Positions 24,098 to 33,303 are shown, numbered from the stretch's first letter. The stretch: 64,000 nt of DNA from Ruminococcus sp. (GCA_021200415.1 JAJQGO010000041.1:1-64000), one strand, 5' to 3'. The notes: a model not told the origin generated them from the sequence alone. Numbers and translations: made by a program.

Positions 24098-25498
24098 ATG
24101 GTTTTTTCAAGACTCTTCTTTTTGTACCTTTTTTTCCCCATTTGCATAGTTGTATATGCGGCTGTGGGCAATATTAAAAATAAAAATACGGTGTTGGTGA
24201 TTTTTTCACTGATATTTTACGCATGGGGCGAGCCGGTTTATGTTTTACTGATGCTTTTGAGCGCAGTTATCAACTATTCCGCCGGCTTGCTTATTGACAG
24301 ATTCAGGGGCAGGAAGCTCGACGGCTTTACTACTTTCGCTGCGGTGTTCTATAACCTCCTTATGCTCGTGATCTTCAAATACAGCGGATTTATCGTGGAA
24401 AACATCAATGCCGTTTTTTCTGCCGATTTCCACGTGCCGGAGCTTCAGCTCCCTATCGGAATCAGCTTCTACACGTTCCAGACAATCTCGTATATCATCG
24501 ACTGCCACTGGGAAACGGTTAAGCCTCAGAAAAAATTCAAGAACTTCCTGCTCTATCTCTCCCTCTTTCCGCAGCTCATCGCAGGTCCTATCGTCCGCTA
24601 CAGCACAATTGAGGGGGAAATCGAAAACAGAAAAACTACCTCCGCCGACCTCGCATATGGCTTGAACCGCCTGATTCTCGGTCTTTCCAAAAAGGTTCTC
24701 CTCGCAAATCAGCTCAGCATTATCGTTGACGATATTCTCGGGGGAATCGAAAACGCCTCCTTCGTGGGAGCATGGTACGGTGCGGCAGTTTACGCGCTTC
24801 AGATTTATTTTGACTTTTCCGGCTACTCCGATATGGCTATCGGAATGGGCAGAATTTTCGGATTCCATTTTGACGAAAACTTCAACCACCCCTTCATCTG
24901 CAAGGATATTACCGAATTCTGGCAGAGATGGCATATCTCCCTCAGCACCTTTTTCCGCGACTATCTCCTATATATCCCGATTTTCGGAAAAAGACGCAAA
25001 TACGGCGGACTTTTCCTCGTATGGCTCTGCACGGGCATTTGGCACGGAGCAAGCTGGAATTTCATAATCTGGGGACTCTATTACGGACTTTTCGTATTCC
25101 TTGAAATGAAAATCGGCAAGAAGAGAATGAAGAAAATTCCTGTTGTCATTCGTCAGATCTACAGCAAAATCGTCATCGTTATCGGCTTCGGCATCTTCTA
25201 CTTCGAGGATCTCGGTCAGCTGGGAACCTTCTTTAAAACAATCTTCGGCTTCGGCGGGAACGGCTTTATCAGGCTTACGGAAAAAATATCTGTCGTCAAC
25301 AATATGTATCTCCTGATTATCGCTGTAATCTGCTGTTTCCCGATACTTGCGGGAATCAAAAAAATCACGGAAAAAAGCTTCCCCGCAAAAACCGTTGTTT
25401 CCTTTGCAACAACCTTTGCCTCCGCAGCTCTGCTCATTCTGAGCAGTATTATGCTCGTTGACGCTACAACAAATCCGTTCCTTTATTTCCGATTCTGA
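24098..25498 (+). CDS. MBOAT family O-acyltransferase (AlgI/DltB-like)
   Basis: Membrane-bound O-acyltransferase, 466 aa, with about ten or more membrane helices. It moves an acyl group from an intracellular carrier across the membrane toward an extracellular acceptor. The signature stretch EFWQRWHISLSTFFRDYLLYIPIFG (around 275-300) and the catalytic His in CTGIWHGASWNFIIWG (around 315-330) are present. FSGYSDMAIG is another family motif. It heads an operon with a DHHW protein, an FkbH-like enzyme and an ACP. That points to an ACP-linked acyl donor and a surface glycan or teichoic-acid-like acceptor, comparable in logic to DltB/DltC/DltD. The acyl group and acceptor are not known. Confidence 0.93.
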   Translation: MVFSRLFFLYLFFPICIVVYAAVGNIKNKNTVLVIFSLIFYAWGEPVYVLLMLLSAVINYSAGLLIDRFRGRKLDGFTTFAAVFYNLLMLVIFKYSGFIVENINAVFSADFHVPELQLPIGISFYTFQTISYIIDCHWETVKPQKKFKNFLLYLSLFPQLIAGPIVRYSTIEGEIENRKTTSADLAYGLNRLILGLSKKVLLANQLSIIVDDILGGIENASFVGAWYGAAVYALQIYFDFSGYSDMAIGMGRIFGFHFDENFNHPFICKDITEFWQRWHISLSTFFRDYLLYIPIFGKRRKYGGLFLVWLCTGIWHGASWNFIIWGLYYGLFVFLEMKIGKKRMKKIPVVIRQIYSKIVIVIGFGIFYFEDLGQLGTFFKTIFGFGGNGFIRLTEKISVVNNMYLLIIAVICCFPILAGIKKITEKSFPAKTVVSFATTFASAALLILSSIMLVDATTNPFLYFRF

Positions 25499-25518
25499 GC
25501 AAGGAGGAGCTTACTGCC

Positions 25519-26973
25519 ATGACGGATAACAATAACGAAAATAGCATTGATATAAAAATTGAAAGCAAGCGAAAATTATCATCACGCCGCAAACGTGTTC
25601 TTGTAAATCATTACATGAGAATCATCAACATCTTTGTGATTTCCTTGGTTTTCATCGCAGGCTTCGTCTACCTCCTCGTATTTGAACGTGAAACTGTATC
25701 CAACGAGGAAAACAGAAATCTCGCGAAATTTCCGGAATTTTCCATTGCAAGCTACCTGAGCGGCGACTACACAGAGGGTATTGCGGAGTATTATGACGAT
25801 ACTGTCCACAACAGAAGCAAAATCAAGGAGTTTATCTCATCGAAGCTTCTTCCTCTGAAGGGTAAAAAATACGGCGAGGATGAAATTACTCTTTACGGCT
25901 CGGGCTTTGAAAATCAGGAGGAGGACGAAACCGAACCCACAACCGAGCCTGTTACAACCGAACCCCCGACAACTGAACCTGTGGAAACAAGCACTGACGC
26001 ATCGGCTGTAACCGCTGCATCCACAACCACTGCCGAAACAACAACCACTACAACTACAACTACTGTTCCGGACAACAACAATCCTGCTGCCGACGGCGAA
26101 ATCGCAAACAATATCGTTGTGGCAAACAACCGCGGTCTTATGCTGTACGGCGGAAGCTTCAAAAACGGATTGGAATATGCCTCCTACGTCAATGCGTACA
26201 AGGAGCAGCTTGGCGACAGCGTGAATGTTTATTCTATGGTCTGCCCGACTGCCGTTTCCTACTATATGCCCGAAAATTATCTCGACCTGACCGCAAGCGA
26301 AAAGGATAACATCGACAATATAAATTCGGGACTCGTAAACGTAACTCCCATTGATGTGTACAACACACTTCTGCTGCACAAGAGCGAGGATATATACTCA
26401 CGCACCGATCATCACTGGCAGCCCCTTGGAGCTTATTACGCGGCACAGGCTTTTGCGGAGGCGGCAGGAGTTCCCTTTGCCGACCTTTCAGAATACGAAA
26501 CCATAACTCTCACAGGCTACGTGGGAACGCTCTACGGCTACACAAAGAGCGACGCTCTTTTAAATAATCCTGAGGATTTCGTTTACTACAAGCCTCTCAC
26601 GAATACCATAACAACTCGCTACACCACTGCCTTTACCGACCCTTATGAGGACTCGCTTCTCCTTGATCCCCAGTATATGTCAAACTCCAGCTACTATATG
26701 GTTTTCGGCGGCGATGGTCAGATTACTCATGTTGCAACGGAATGCACTAACGGCAGAACGCTTGTTATCTTCAAGGACAGCTATGGAAATGCTCTGCTGC
26801 CTGTTCTGACAAGCTCTTTTGAAAATATCTACCTCTGCGATGTCAGATACTTTGACATAAACGCAATATCCTTCATACAAGAGGTGGGCGCAACCGATTT
26901 GCTCTTTGCTATGAACACATTCTCGGCAACAGGAGATAATTACAAGTATATAGAAGAAAACAGAACAAAATAA
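25519..26973 (+). CDS. DHHW family protein (AlgX/DltD-like acylation partner)
   Basis: 484-aa membrane-anchored extracellular protein. A basic N-terminus with one membrane helix (INIFVISLVFIAGFVYLLVF, about 35-54) is followed by a SGNH-like region, a T/E/P-rich linker (about 140-190, TTEPVTTEPPTTEPVETS) and the main domain. The family hallmark Asp-His-His-Trp is in SRTDHHWQPLGAYYA (around 295). A candidate nucleophilic Ser is in VIFKDSYGNALLPVL near 425, matching the KDSY of DHHW/AlgX proteins. Such proteins accept the acyl group from the MBOAT and pass it to the polymer. It lies 20 bases after the MBOAT gene with an AAGGAGGAG ribosome-binding site. Confidence 0.85.
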   Translation: MTDNNNENSIDIKIESKRKLSSRRKRVLVNHYMRIINIFVISLVFIAGFVYLLVFERETVSNEENRNLAKFPEFSIASYLSGDYTEGIAEYYDDTVHNRSKIKEFISSKLLPLKGKKYGEDEITLYGSGFENQEEDETEPTTEPVTTEPPTTEPVETSTDASAVTAASTTTAETTTTTTTTTVPDNNNPAADGEIANNIVVANNRGLMLYGGSFKNGLEYASYVNAYKEQLGDSVNVYSMVCPTAVSYYMPENYLDLTASEKDNIDNINSGLVNVTPIDVYNTLLLHKSEDIYSRTDHHWQPLGAYYAAQAFAEAAGVPFADLSEYETITLTGYVGTLYGYTKSDALLNNPEDFVYYKPLTNTITTRYTTAFTDPYEDSLLLDPQYMSNSSYYMVFGGDGQITHVATECTNGRTLVIFKDSYGNALLPVLTSSFENIYLCDVRYFDINAISFIQEVGATDLLFAMNTFSATGDNYKYIEENRTK

Positions 26974-26990
26974 TTCCGAAAGGCACTAAA

Positions 26991-28793
26991 ATGAAAGAAC
27001 TCTGCTACCCCTTTGACGGAAAATATATCCGCAAGAACAGAAAAAAATTAAAGAAGCAGCTGCTTTCAGACGGCAGTCAGCGCATCAAAAAGAAAATCGC
27101 TGTACTCGGCGGCTCAACTGCCGATGACGTTGTGTTCATGCTTGAGCTGTTCCTCCTGAATTTCGGAATCGAGCCTGAATTCTACCTTTCCGAGTACAAT
27201 AAATTCTATGAGGACGCTATGTTCGGCACGCCGGATTTGGACAGCTTTAACCCTGATATTATCTACATTCACACAACCTCACGCAATATCACAATGCTGC
27301 CCGATAATACCTCCGATTCCCCCGAGCAGATTGAGGAGCGCCTGAACGCGCAGTTCGATTACTTCAAGCAGATCTGGATAAATCTCGCTAAGAAATTCGC
27401 CTGCCCCATTATTCAGAACAATTTCGAGCTGCCTCTCTGCCGCCATTCCGGAAGCTATGACGGCTGGGGATATTACGGTAAATCTGCCTTCATCAGCCGC
27501 CTGAACGTGAAAATGTCCGACTACGCACGCCGCATCAACGGCTTCTACATAAACGATATTAACTACCTCTCCGCCGCCTGCGGACTGGAAAAATGGCATG
27601 ACCCTCAGGCGTGGTATCTCTACAAATACGCCATGAGCCTTGAGGTGATTCCCGACCTCGCCTACAGCATCGCCTGCATTATCAAATCAATTTACGGCAA
27701 AAATAAAAAGGTCATCGACCTCGACCTTGACAACACCCTTTGGGGCGGAGTTATCGGCGACGACGGTCAGGAGGGAATTGAAATCGGACAGGAAACTGCT
27801 GTCGCGCAGTCCTTCAGCGAATTCCAGAGCTTCATCAGGGAATACAAGAGCTATGGAGTTCTCCTTGCCGTATGCTCAAAAAATGACAGGGAAAACGCAC
27901 TTCTTGGGCTTAATCATCCGGAAACAGTTCTGAAGCCCGATGATTTCGTCAGCATTAAAGCCAACTGGGAAAGCAAGGACCGCAATATCGAGGAGGCTGC
28001 CTCGGAGCTTAATCTTCTGCCGGAAAGCTTCATCTTTGTGGATGATAATCCTGCCGAATGCGCTATTGTGGAATCCCAGCTAAATGGCGTTTCCGTTGTG
28101 AATCTGACCTCTGTCGGCAGCGCCATGTATAACCTCAGCCGAAGCGGTTTTTTTGAAATCACTTCAATTTCCGCGGACGATATTAAGCGAACTGAAATGT
28201 ACGCCGCCAACGCACAGCGAGCTGCTCAGCAGAAAAGCTTCGCCAGCTACAGCGACTACCTGCTTAGTCTTGATATGCACGCTGTTATCGAGGATTTCCA
28301 ACCGGTTTATTTGCAGCGTATAACTCAGCTGACAAACAAAAGCAACCAGTTTAACCTCACAACGAAGCGCTATTCGGATAAGGATATGGAGGCGGTATGC
28401 GCAAGCCGTGAGCATATCAGGCTATACGGCAGACTTACGGATAAGTTCGGCGACAACGGCATTGTTTCGGTTGTCATAGGACGCTGCAAGGGAGATGCTC
28501 TCCATGTGGAGCTTTGGCTTATGAGCTGCCGTGTACTCAAGCGTGACATGGAGCTTGCCATGCTGGACGAGCTTGTTTCACAGTGCAAAAAGCGCGGTAT
28601 ATCAAAAATCGTGGGATATTATTACAAGACGGCAAAGAACAGTATGGTTTCCGAGCTGTACGGCTCATTCGGCTTTGAGCTTATGGAAAAAGCGGAAAAC
28701 GGAGATTCTGTCTGGAGCCTTGATTTATCCTGCTACGAAAATAAAAATCATGTAATAAAAAAAGAAAGCGAGAAAGACCATGATCACGAATAA
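26991..28793 (+). CDS. FkbH-like HAD-IIIC family protein
   Basis: 600-aa FkbH-type enzyme. The N-terminal about 230 residues form the SGNH-like region of the longer FkbH proteins (KIAVLGGSTADD). The HAD-IIIC domain carries VIDLDLDNTLWGGVIGDDG (about 239-257), with the Asp nucleophile pair, and FIFVDDNPAE further on. The C-terminal part resembles a GNAT acyltransferase (LTNKSNQFNLTTKRY, LMSCRVLKRDMELAML). Characterised FkbH enzymes take 1,3-bisphosphoglycerate, dephosphorylate it and load a D-glyceryl unit onto an ACP. With an ACP gene overlapping its 3' end, a glyceryl-ACP (or lactyl-type) donor for the MBOAT is the natural inference. Confidence 0.9.
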   Translation: MKELCYPFDGKYIRKNRKKLKKQLLSDGSQRIKKKIAVLGGSTADDVVFMLELFLLNFGIEPEFYLSEYNKFYEDAMFGTPDLDSFNPDIIYIHTTSRNITMLPDNTSDSPEQIEERLNAQFDYFKQIWINLAKKFACPIIQNNFELPLCRHSGSYDGWGYYGKSAFISRLNVKMSDYARRINGFYINDINYLSAACGLEKWHDPQAWYLYKYAMSLEVIPDLAYSIACIIKSIYGKNKKVIDLDLDNTLWGGVIGDDGQEGIEIGQETAVAQSFSEFQSFIREYKSYGVLLAVCSKNDRENALLGLNHPETVLKPDDFVSIKANWESKDRNIEEAASELNLLPESFIFVDDNPAECAIVESQLNGVSVVNLTSVGSAMYNLSRSGFFEITSISADDIKRTEMYAANAQRAAQQKSFASYSDYLLSLDMHAVIEDFQPVYLQRITQLTNKSNQFNLTTKRYSDKDMEAVCASREHIRLYGRLTDKFGDNGIVSVVIGRCKGDALHVELWLMSCRVLKRDMELAMLDELVSQCKKRGISKIVGYYYKTAKNSMVSELYGSFGFELMEKAENGDSVWSLDLSCYENKNHVIKKESEKDHDHE

Positions 28794-29031
28794 AAATGAT
28801 GTTGTAAAAAGACTGACAAATGTTTTCAGAGATGTTTTTGACGATGATTCCATAGTTATCAGCGAATCCACAACCTCCGCTGATATTGAGGACTGGGACA
28901 GCATTGAGCATATTAACCTTGTGGGAGCTGTTGAGGACGAATTCGGACTGCGTTTTAAAATGAAAGAGGTTTCGGGAATGAAAAACGTCGGCGAAATGAT
29001 CAATATAATCTGCGAAAGAGGCAGAAAATAA
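28780..29031 (+). CDS. Acyl carrier protein
   Basis: Stand-alone ACP, 83 aa. The 4'-phosphopantetheine attachment site is Ser41 in the motif WDSIEHINLV (DSI in place of the more usual DSL). The acidic helix after it (VGAVEDEFGLRFKMKEV) is typical. Its start overlaps the FkbH-like gene by 14 bases and its stop overlaps the next start, so translation is coupled. It is most likely the dedicated carrier for the unit made by FkbH, not the fatty-acid ACP. Confidence 0.92.
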   Translation: MITNKNDVVKRLTNVFRDVFDDDSIVISESTTSADIEDWDSIEHINLVGAVEDEFGLRFKMKEVSGMKNVGEMINIICERGRK

Positions 29032-29834
29032 TGTCCAAAAGGGCAAAGCTGCTCACAATCTCATCAATTTTATTAGTTATTATAATTGCGCTGTATATCT
29101 GGGGATACGCCATGCAAACCGTCAGCTATACTGTGGATTCAGACAAAATCACCGAAAAATTCAAAATCGTTTTCATATCCGATCTGCATAACTGCTCCTA
29201 CGGCGGTTCAGATCAGTCGCAGCTCATGGACGCCATAGATGAAGCATCTCCTGATATTGTCATTTTCGGCGGAGATGTTATCGACCAATACGGCGGAACA
29301 GACAATGCTCTGACTCTCATGTCAGAAGCATCTGAGAATTATAATTGCTGCTACTGCCCCGGGAATCACGAGCTGAAGCGCGGCGACCTTGATGAATTTG
29401 AAGAGGACGTGGCTGAGCTGGGAGTTCATGTGCTTGACAGCGATTACTGCCAGTTCACGATAAACGGGCAGGAGGTTCGGGTGTACGGCGTTCTGTATGC
29501 CTCACGCCTGAAGGCAATCGAGCAGCCCATAGACGACAGCTGCTACAATATTCTTCTCGCTCATCGTCCCGAGGAAATCGACAGCTACCTTAACAAGGGC
29601 TTCGACCTCATTTTATCGGGTCACGCACATGGCGGTCAGTGGAGAATCCCCCATATTCTCGAACAGGGCATCTACGCTCCGGATCAGGGACTTTTTCCGG
29701 ATTACACGAATGGTATGTTCACCTACGGAGATACTGTTCATATCATCAGCAAGGGGCTTGCAAGACCGCTCAGAATGATACTGATTCCACGTATATTCAA
29801 CCGTCCCGAATTCACAATCATTGAAATTCAGTAG
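29031..29834 (+). CDS. Membrane-anchored metallophosphoesterase
   Basis: Calcineurin-like phosphoesterase of the YkuE/YaeI type, 267 aa, with one N-terminal membrane helix (LLTISSILLVIIIALYIWGYA). The two-metal motifs are complete and in order: SDLHN (about 49), GGDVID (about 82), PGNHE (about 110), and GHAHGGQWR (about 200). The active site would face outside after a single uncleaved anchor. Relatives hydrolyse UDP-2,3-diacylglucosamine-like lipids or phosphodiesters; the substrate here is unknown. Its start codon overlaps the ACP stop (TAATG), so it belongs to the acylation operon and may act on the same surface polymer. Confidence 0.88.
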   Translation: MSKRAKLLTISSILLVIIIALYIWGYAMQTVSYTVDSDKITEKFKIVFISDLHNCSYGGSDQSQLMDAIDEASPDIVIFGGDVIDQYGGTDNALTLMSEASENYNCCYCPGNHELKRGDLDEFEEDVAELGVHVLDSDYCQFTINGQEVRVYGVLYASRLKAIEQPIDDSCYNILLAHRPEEIDSYLNKGFDLILSGHAHGGQWRIPHILEQGIYAPDQGLFPDYTNGMFTYGDTVHIISKGLARPLRMILIPRIFNRPEFTIIEIQ

Positions 29835-29853
29835 ATATATCAATATTTGGGAC

Positions 29854-29882
29854 TTGTAATTTTTCTGTAACCATGCTATAAT
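29854..29882 (+). promoter_or_regulatory. Sigma-A promoter for rlmB
   Basis: TTGTAA (29854-29859), 17-base spacer, TATAAT (29877-29882). It gives a leader of about 85 bases. Confidence 0.75.
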
Positions 29883-29944
29883 AAACAAAGGCACTCCGCA
29901 TCAAAGTCATGCGGCTCTGCCTATATAAGAAACAAAAGAACAAA

Positions 29945-29973
29945 AGGAGAAGAGGCTCAGCCTCGCAAAAAAA
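29945..29973 (+). promoter_or_regulatory. Hairpin-spaced Shine-Dalgarno of rlmB
   Basis: AGGAGA (29945-29950) lies 23 bases before the ATG, too far for normal use. The gap holds a 5-bp hairpin GAGGC-TCA-GCCTC (29952-29964). If it forms, it shortens the effective spacing to about ten bases. No other start codon or ribosome-binding site fits better. Confidence 0.5.
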
Positions 29974-30738
29974 ATGGAAAATAAAAAACACAGCGATTTC
30001 GTTCCCGATGATATTATCGCGGGACGCAATCCCGTTATCGAAGCCCTGAAATCAGGCGCGCAGCTCGATACAATCTACATAGACGGCAGCGGAGGAAGTC
30101 TTAATCTGATACGCAGCCTTGCCAGGGAAAAAGGCATTGTCGTCAAGGATGCACAGGATAAAAAGCTTTCACAGCTCTCCGGAGGAGCTTCTCATCAGGG
30201 AGTTGTGGCTGTGGGAGCCTGCGGCGAATATGTCACGGTGGAGGATATTCTCGCTGTTTCGGCAGAGAAAAATTCCAAGCCGTTCATTATCATCTGTGAT
30301 GAAATCGAAGACCCCCACAATCTCGGCGCAATTATACGTACCGCTGAAACTGCCGGAGCTGACGGCATAATTATCCCCAAGCGCAGAAGCGCCTCCCTGA
30401 ACGCTACCGTATTCAAGACCTCCGCAGGAGCTGCAAGCTATGTGCCCGTCGCACGAGTTTCAAATCTTGCCGCCTGCATTGATTTTCTTAAGGAAAACGG
30501 CGTCTGGATTTACGGAACCGACGCTTCAGGCACCGATTACTGCGATACCGACCTTACAGGCAGCATGGCTCTTGTCATCGGCTCTGAGGGCTTCGGAATC
30601 AGCAGACTCATTCAAAAAAAATGCGATTTCATGATCAAACTGCCTATGATGGGAAAAATCACCTCGCTTAACGCTTCCGTTGCAGCAGGTATTTTTATGT
30701 ATGAAGCCCTTCGGCAGCGCAGATCATCTTCTAAATAA
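29974..30738 (+). CDS. rlmB: TrmH family rRNA 2'-O-methyltransferase (RlmB-type)
   Basis: SPOUT-class methyltransferase, 254 aa, predicted to methylate the 2'-O of G2251 in 23S rRNA using S-adenosylmethionine. An N-terminal L30e-like RNA-binding domain starts with IIAGRNPVIEAL. The knotted SPOUT catalytic domain carries motif 1 DEIEDPHNLGAIIRTAE (around 110), motif 2 LVIGSEGFGISRL (around 200) and motif 3 LPMMGKITSLNASVAAGIFMYEA. All three are intact. The GRNPV start and overall length fit RlmB better than other TrmH paralogs, though a different rRNA or tRNA target cannot be ruled out. It is followed after 12 bases by the large membrane protein gene. Confidence 0.9.
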   Translation: MENKKHSDFVPDDIIAGRNPVIEALKSGAQLDTIYIDGSGGSLNLIRSLAREKGIVVKDAQDKKLSQLSGGASHQGVVAVGACGEYVTVEDILAVSAEKNSKPFIIICDEIEDPHNLGAIIRTAETAGADGIIIPKRRSASLNATVFKTSAGAASYVPVARVSNLAACIDFLKENGVWIYGTDASGTDYCDTDLTGSMALVIGSEGFGISRLIQKKCDFMIKLPMMGKITSLNASVAAGIFMYEALRQRRSSSK

Positions 30739-30750
30739 GGAGCTGTACAT

Positions 30751-33297
30751 ATGTCGGATCAGAAATATTCTCTCGAAGATATTCTGGACGAATATTCTTC
30801 GGAGCAGTCCAATACAACATCTGTCGGTGACAGCCGCCTTGAAACTGAAAAGCTTCTCAATTCCGCGGAAAAGCTAAGCGGCAAATCTGCCAATGAGGCA
30901 GCAGCTGTAAAAACCGACAACACAAAAAAGGTAAGAAAGCATTCACGTACCGGCGGAGGCGGCGGCATGACAAGACGTCCGAATCCTGCCGATGATTTCA
31001 AGCCTGCCGACCTTTCCAGAAATAAGGTGTCCTTTGTCAATTCGGAGGCGATGAATGAGATTCACTCCTCACAAACCGGCAGCCGCCAACGCTATGACGA
31101 CGCTGCCGTTACAAATCAGGTGAATTCCGACAGCTCGCCGAAAATAAGACGTATGTCCGATTCCACACGGGCAAAGGAAATCGAAAGCATCAAAAAAAGC
31201 AAAAAGCGCCGCAGGGACAGCCTGAGCTTTACCTACGAAAGGGAAAAGCCTGACGGAGAGTATATGTACACTCCGCCAAAGGTTAAAAAGAAAAAGCGCC
31301 GCCGTTCCGTTGAAGAGGAGGCGGCAAGTGCGGAAAATAAAAAGCTTATTACCGATATTGTTCCATCTCCGGCTGCGGTGGAGGCGTCAAAGCCTGTTAC
31401 TCCTGCGCCGAGAGCCGAAAAAACAAGCATAAATCTTAGCGAATCGCCCGATTATGACGCAAGTTCCCTCGATGTGCATATCACACAGGGTACGGAGGAA
31501 TACCTCTCCGCAAAATCAAAAAACAAGCGTACGAAGCGTATGGTTGATTTCAATTATTACGGCGATGTCGAGGATGTCGGACGCGATATATATGAGCTGA
31601 AAAGCACTATATCCGTGCGTGTTTTCATTCTCGTCATGACATCATTCCTCAGCCTGTATATCACATTCGCAAATCAGTTCGGGCTGCCGATTATCGATAT
31701 TCTGAGTCAGTCAAATACACGGCTCTATCTCCTGACGCATCTCCTGATCGGTCTGATATCCATATTCGCGTCCTTTGCCGTAATCACCAACGGATTCAAA
31801 AAGCTGTTTCTCATGAAGGCGGACAGCGACTCCGTAACGGCAATAACAGCCGTTTCCTGCATTATAGCTATAATTCCTGCCTTTTTCGCTCCGGAAATGG
31901 TAGCTTCAAATACCATTCACGTTTATATGCCAATCGGCGTTCTCGCCCTTCTGACGAATTCAATAGGAAAGCTGCTTATAATCAACCGAGCCGCCCGAAA
32001 TTTCAAATTCGTTTCAAAGGATTTCGACCGCCACGGAATTACATACGTCCACAACGAAGAACGCGCGGAGGTTCTCACAAGGGGAACTCTCGGTGATTTC
32101 CCGATTCTGGCTTCTATGCGGAAAACCGATTTTCTTACGGATTTTCTCAGATATTCCTACTCCTCAGACATGACTGACAGCTATTGCAGCAGAAGCGCGC
32201 CCATTTGCCTGATTTTTTCAATCATCGTTTCAATTTTCATCACCTTTATCAAAATGGGCAGTCTTATGACGGCGGAAGCCGCTTCGTTCGGATTCTCCAT
32301 ATTCACAATGCTCCTGTGCGCGTCCTCCTGCATTGCCATGCCACTCGTTACAAATATTCCTCTGAAAAACGTATCTCGCAGAACAATAAAAGATTCGGGC
32401 ATTATGCTTGGCTATCAGAGCGTTGACGACTTCTACGACACGAACTCTATTCTCGTGGACGCCGAAAAGCTTTTCCCTCACGATTCAGTTAAGCTGGAGG
32501 GAATCAAGGTCTTCTCCAACACTAAAATTGACGAGGCTCTTCTTGAAGCCGCAAGCCTTACCCATCATGCGGGAAGCATTATGCAGCAGCTTTTCAGCGA
32601 CGTCACTGACGGCAAGGAGGAAATACTCTACCCTATCGAGAATTTCTCCTACGAGGAATCTATGGGGCTTTGCGGCTGGATAAACAACAGACGTGTCCTT
32701 TTCGGCAACCGTGAGCTTATGACAAGTCACAACATTGAGGGTATTCCCACAAAAACAAAGGAAGGCGAATACTGCTCTGCTTCTCAGGAGGCAATGTATC
32801 TCTCCATTTCGGGAAATCTTGCTGCAATGTTTATCGTAAATGTTTCCGCGGACAAGGAAGTAAAATACTGGGTCAAGCAGCTTGATAAGAGAAAGATCTG
32901 CCTTATAATCAAAAGCGTTGATTCCTGCCTGTCCCTGAAAAAGCTCTCATCGCTTTTCGGAATTCCGGAGGAAATGATGCGCATTATTCCAAAGAAGCTT
33001 CACGAGGAATTTGATGCCGAAACGGGACGTACAGTACGTCTGAGCGCGTCAATGGCTTGTTCGGGCAAATTCACGTCACTTGCCCAGCTCATAATAGGCA
33101 CAAAGGTTGTACATTCCGCATCAATAATCGGTCTGATTTTCCAGACAGTGTCTATACTTTTGGGATTCGGACTCAGCCTGATGCTCATTATGTCAAAGGC
33201 ATTCGACTACGACTATATGTCCGCGTCCTCGCTGATAATATATAACCTTGCCTGCACTTTATTCACCTGCATAGCAGTAAGCTTGAAAAAATTATAA
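30751..33297 (+). CDS. P-type-ATPase-like membrane protein with lost catalytic motifs
   Basis: 848-aa protein with a long, charged, probably disordered N-terminus (about 1-285, with basic clusters such as KKKKRRRS). A membrane region (about 290-540) and a soluble insert follow, then two C-terminal helices (around 790-845). Order and local sequence follow a P1B-type ATPase: the segment after the membrane helices (SGIMLGYQSVDDFYDTNSILVDAEKLF, about 550-575) sits where DKTGT should be. NRRVLFGNRELMTSHNI (about 646-662) resembles the nucleotide-domain motif of metal ATPases. ICLIIKSVDSC (about 718) stands where the TGDN region should be, and the GDGxND hinge is missing. Every motif for phosphorylation is lost, so this looks like a pseudo-ATPase. 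The family call is by eye; a plain unknown membrane protein is the alternative. Confidence 0.6.
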   Translation: MSDQKYSLEDILDEYSSEQSNTTSVGDSRLETEKLLNSAEKLSGKSANEAAAVKTDNTKKVRKHSRTGGGGGMTRRPNPADDFKPADLSRNKVSFVNSEAMNEIHSSQTGSRQRYDDAAVTNQVNSDSSPKIRRMSDSTRAKEIESIKKSKKRRRDSLSFTYEREKPDGEYMYTPPKVKKKKRRRSVEEEAASAENKKLITDIVPSPAAVEASKPVTPAPRAEKTSINLSESPDYDASSLDVHITQGTEEYLSAKSKNKRTKRMVDFNYYGDVEDVGRDIYELKSTISVRVFILVMTSFLSLYITFANQFGLPIIDILSQSNTRLYLLTHLLIGLISIFASFAVITNGFKKLFLMKADSDSVTAITAVSCIIAIIPAFFAPEMVASNTIHVYMPIGVLALLTNSIGKLLIINRAARNFKFVSKDFDRHGITYVHNEERAEVLTRGTLGDFPILASMRKTDFLTDFLRYSYSSDMTDSYCSRSAPICLIFSIIVSIFITFIKMGSLMTAEAASFGFSIFTMLLCASSCIAMPLVTNIPLKNVSRRTIKDSGIMLGYQSVDDFYDTNSILVDAEKLFPHDSVKLEGIKVFSNTKIDEALLEAASLTHHAGSIMQQLFSDVTDGKEEILYPIENFSYEESMGLCGWINNRRVLFGNRELMTSHNIEGIPTKTKEGEYCSASQEAMYLSISGNLAAMFIVNVSADKEVKYWVKQLDKRKICLIIKSVDSCLSLKKLSSLFGIPEEMMRIIPKKLHEEFDAETGRTVRLSASMACSGKFTSLAQLIIGTKVVHSASIIGLIFQTVSILLGFGLSLMLIMSKAFDYDYMSASSLIIYNLACTLFTCIAVSLKKL

Positions 33298-33303
33298 AAT
33301 AAC

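Noticed and set aside
25837-26379. Minus-strand Cys/Gly/Val-rich ORFs
   Set aside because: They are the antisense of the Thr/Glu/Pro-rich linker of the DHHW protein; the odd composition is a by-product.
29877-29973. T-box or other riboswitch before rlmB
   Set aside because: The leader is only about 85 bases and shows just the small hairpin between Shine-Dalgarno and ATG.
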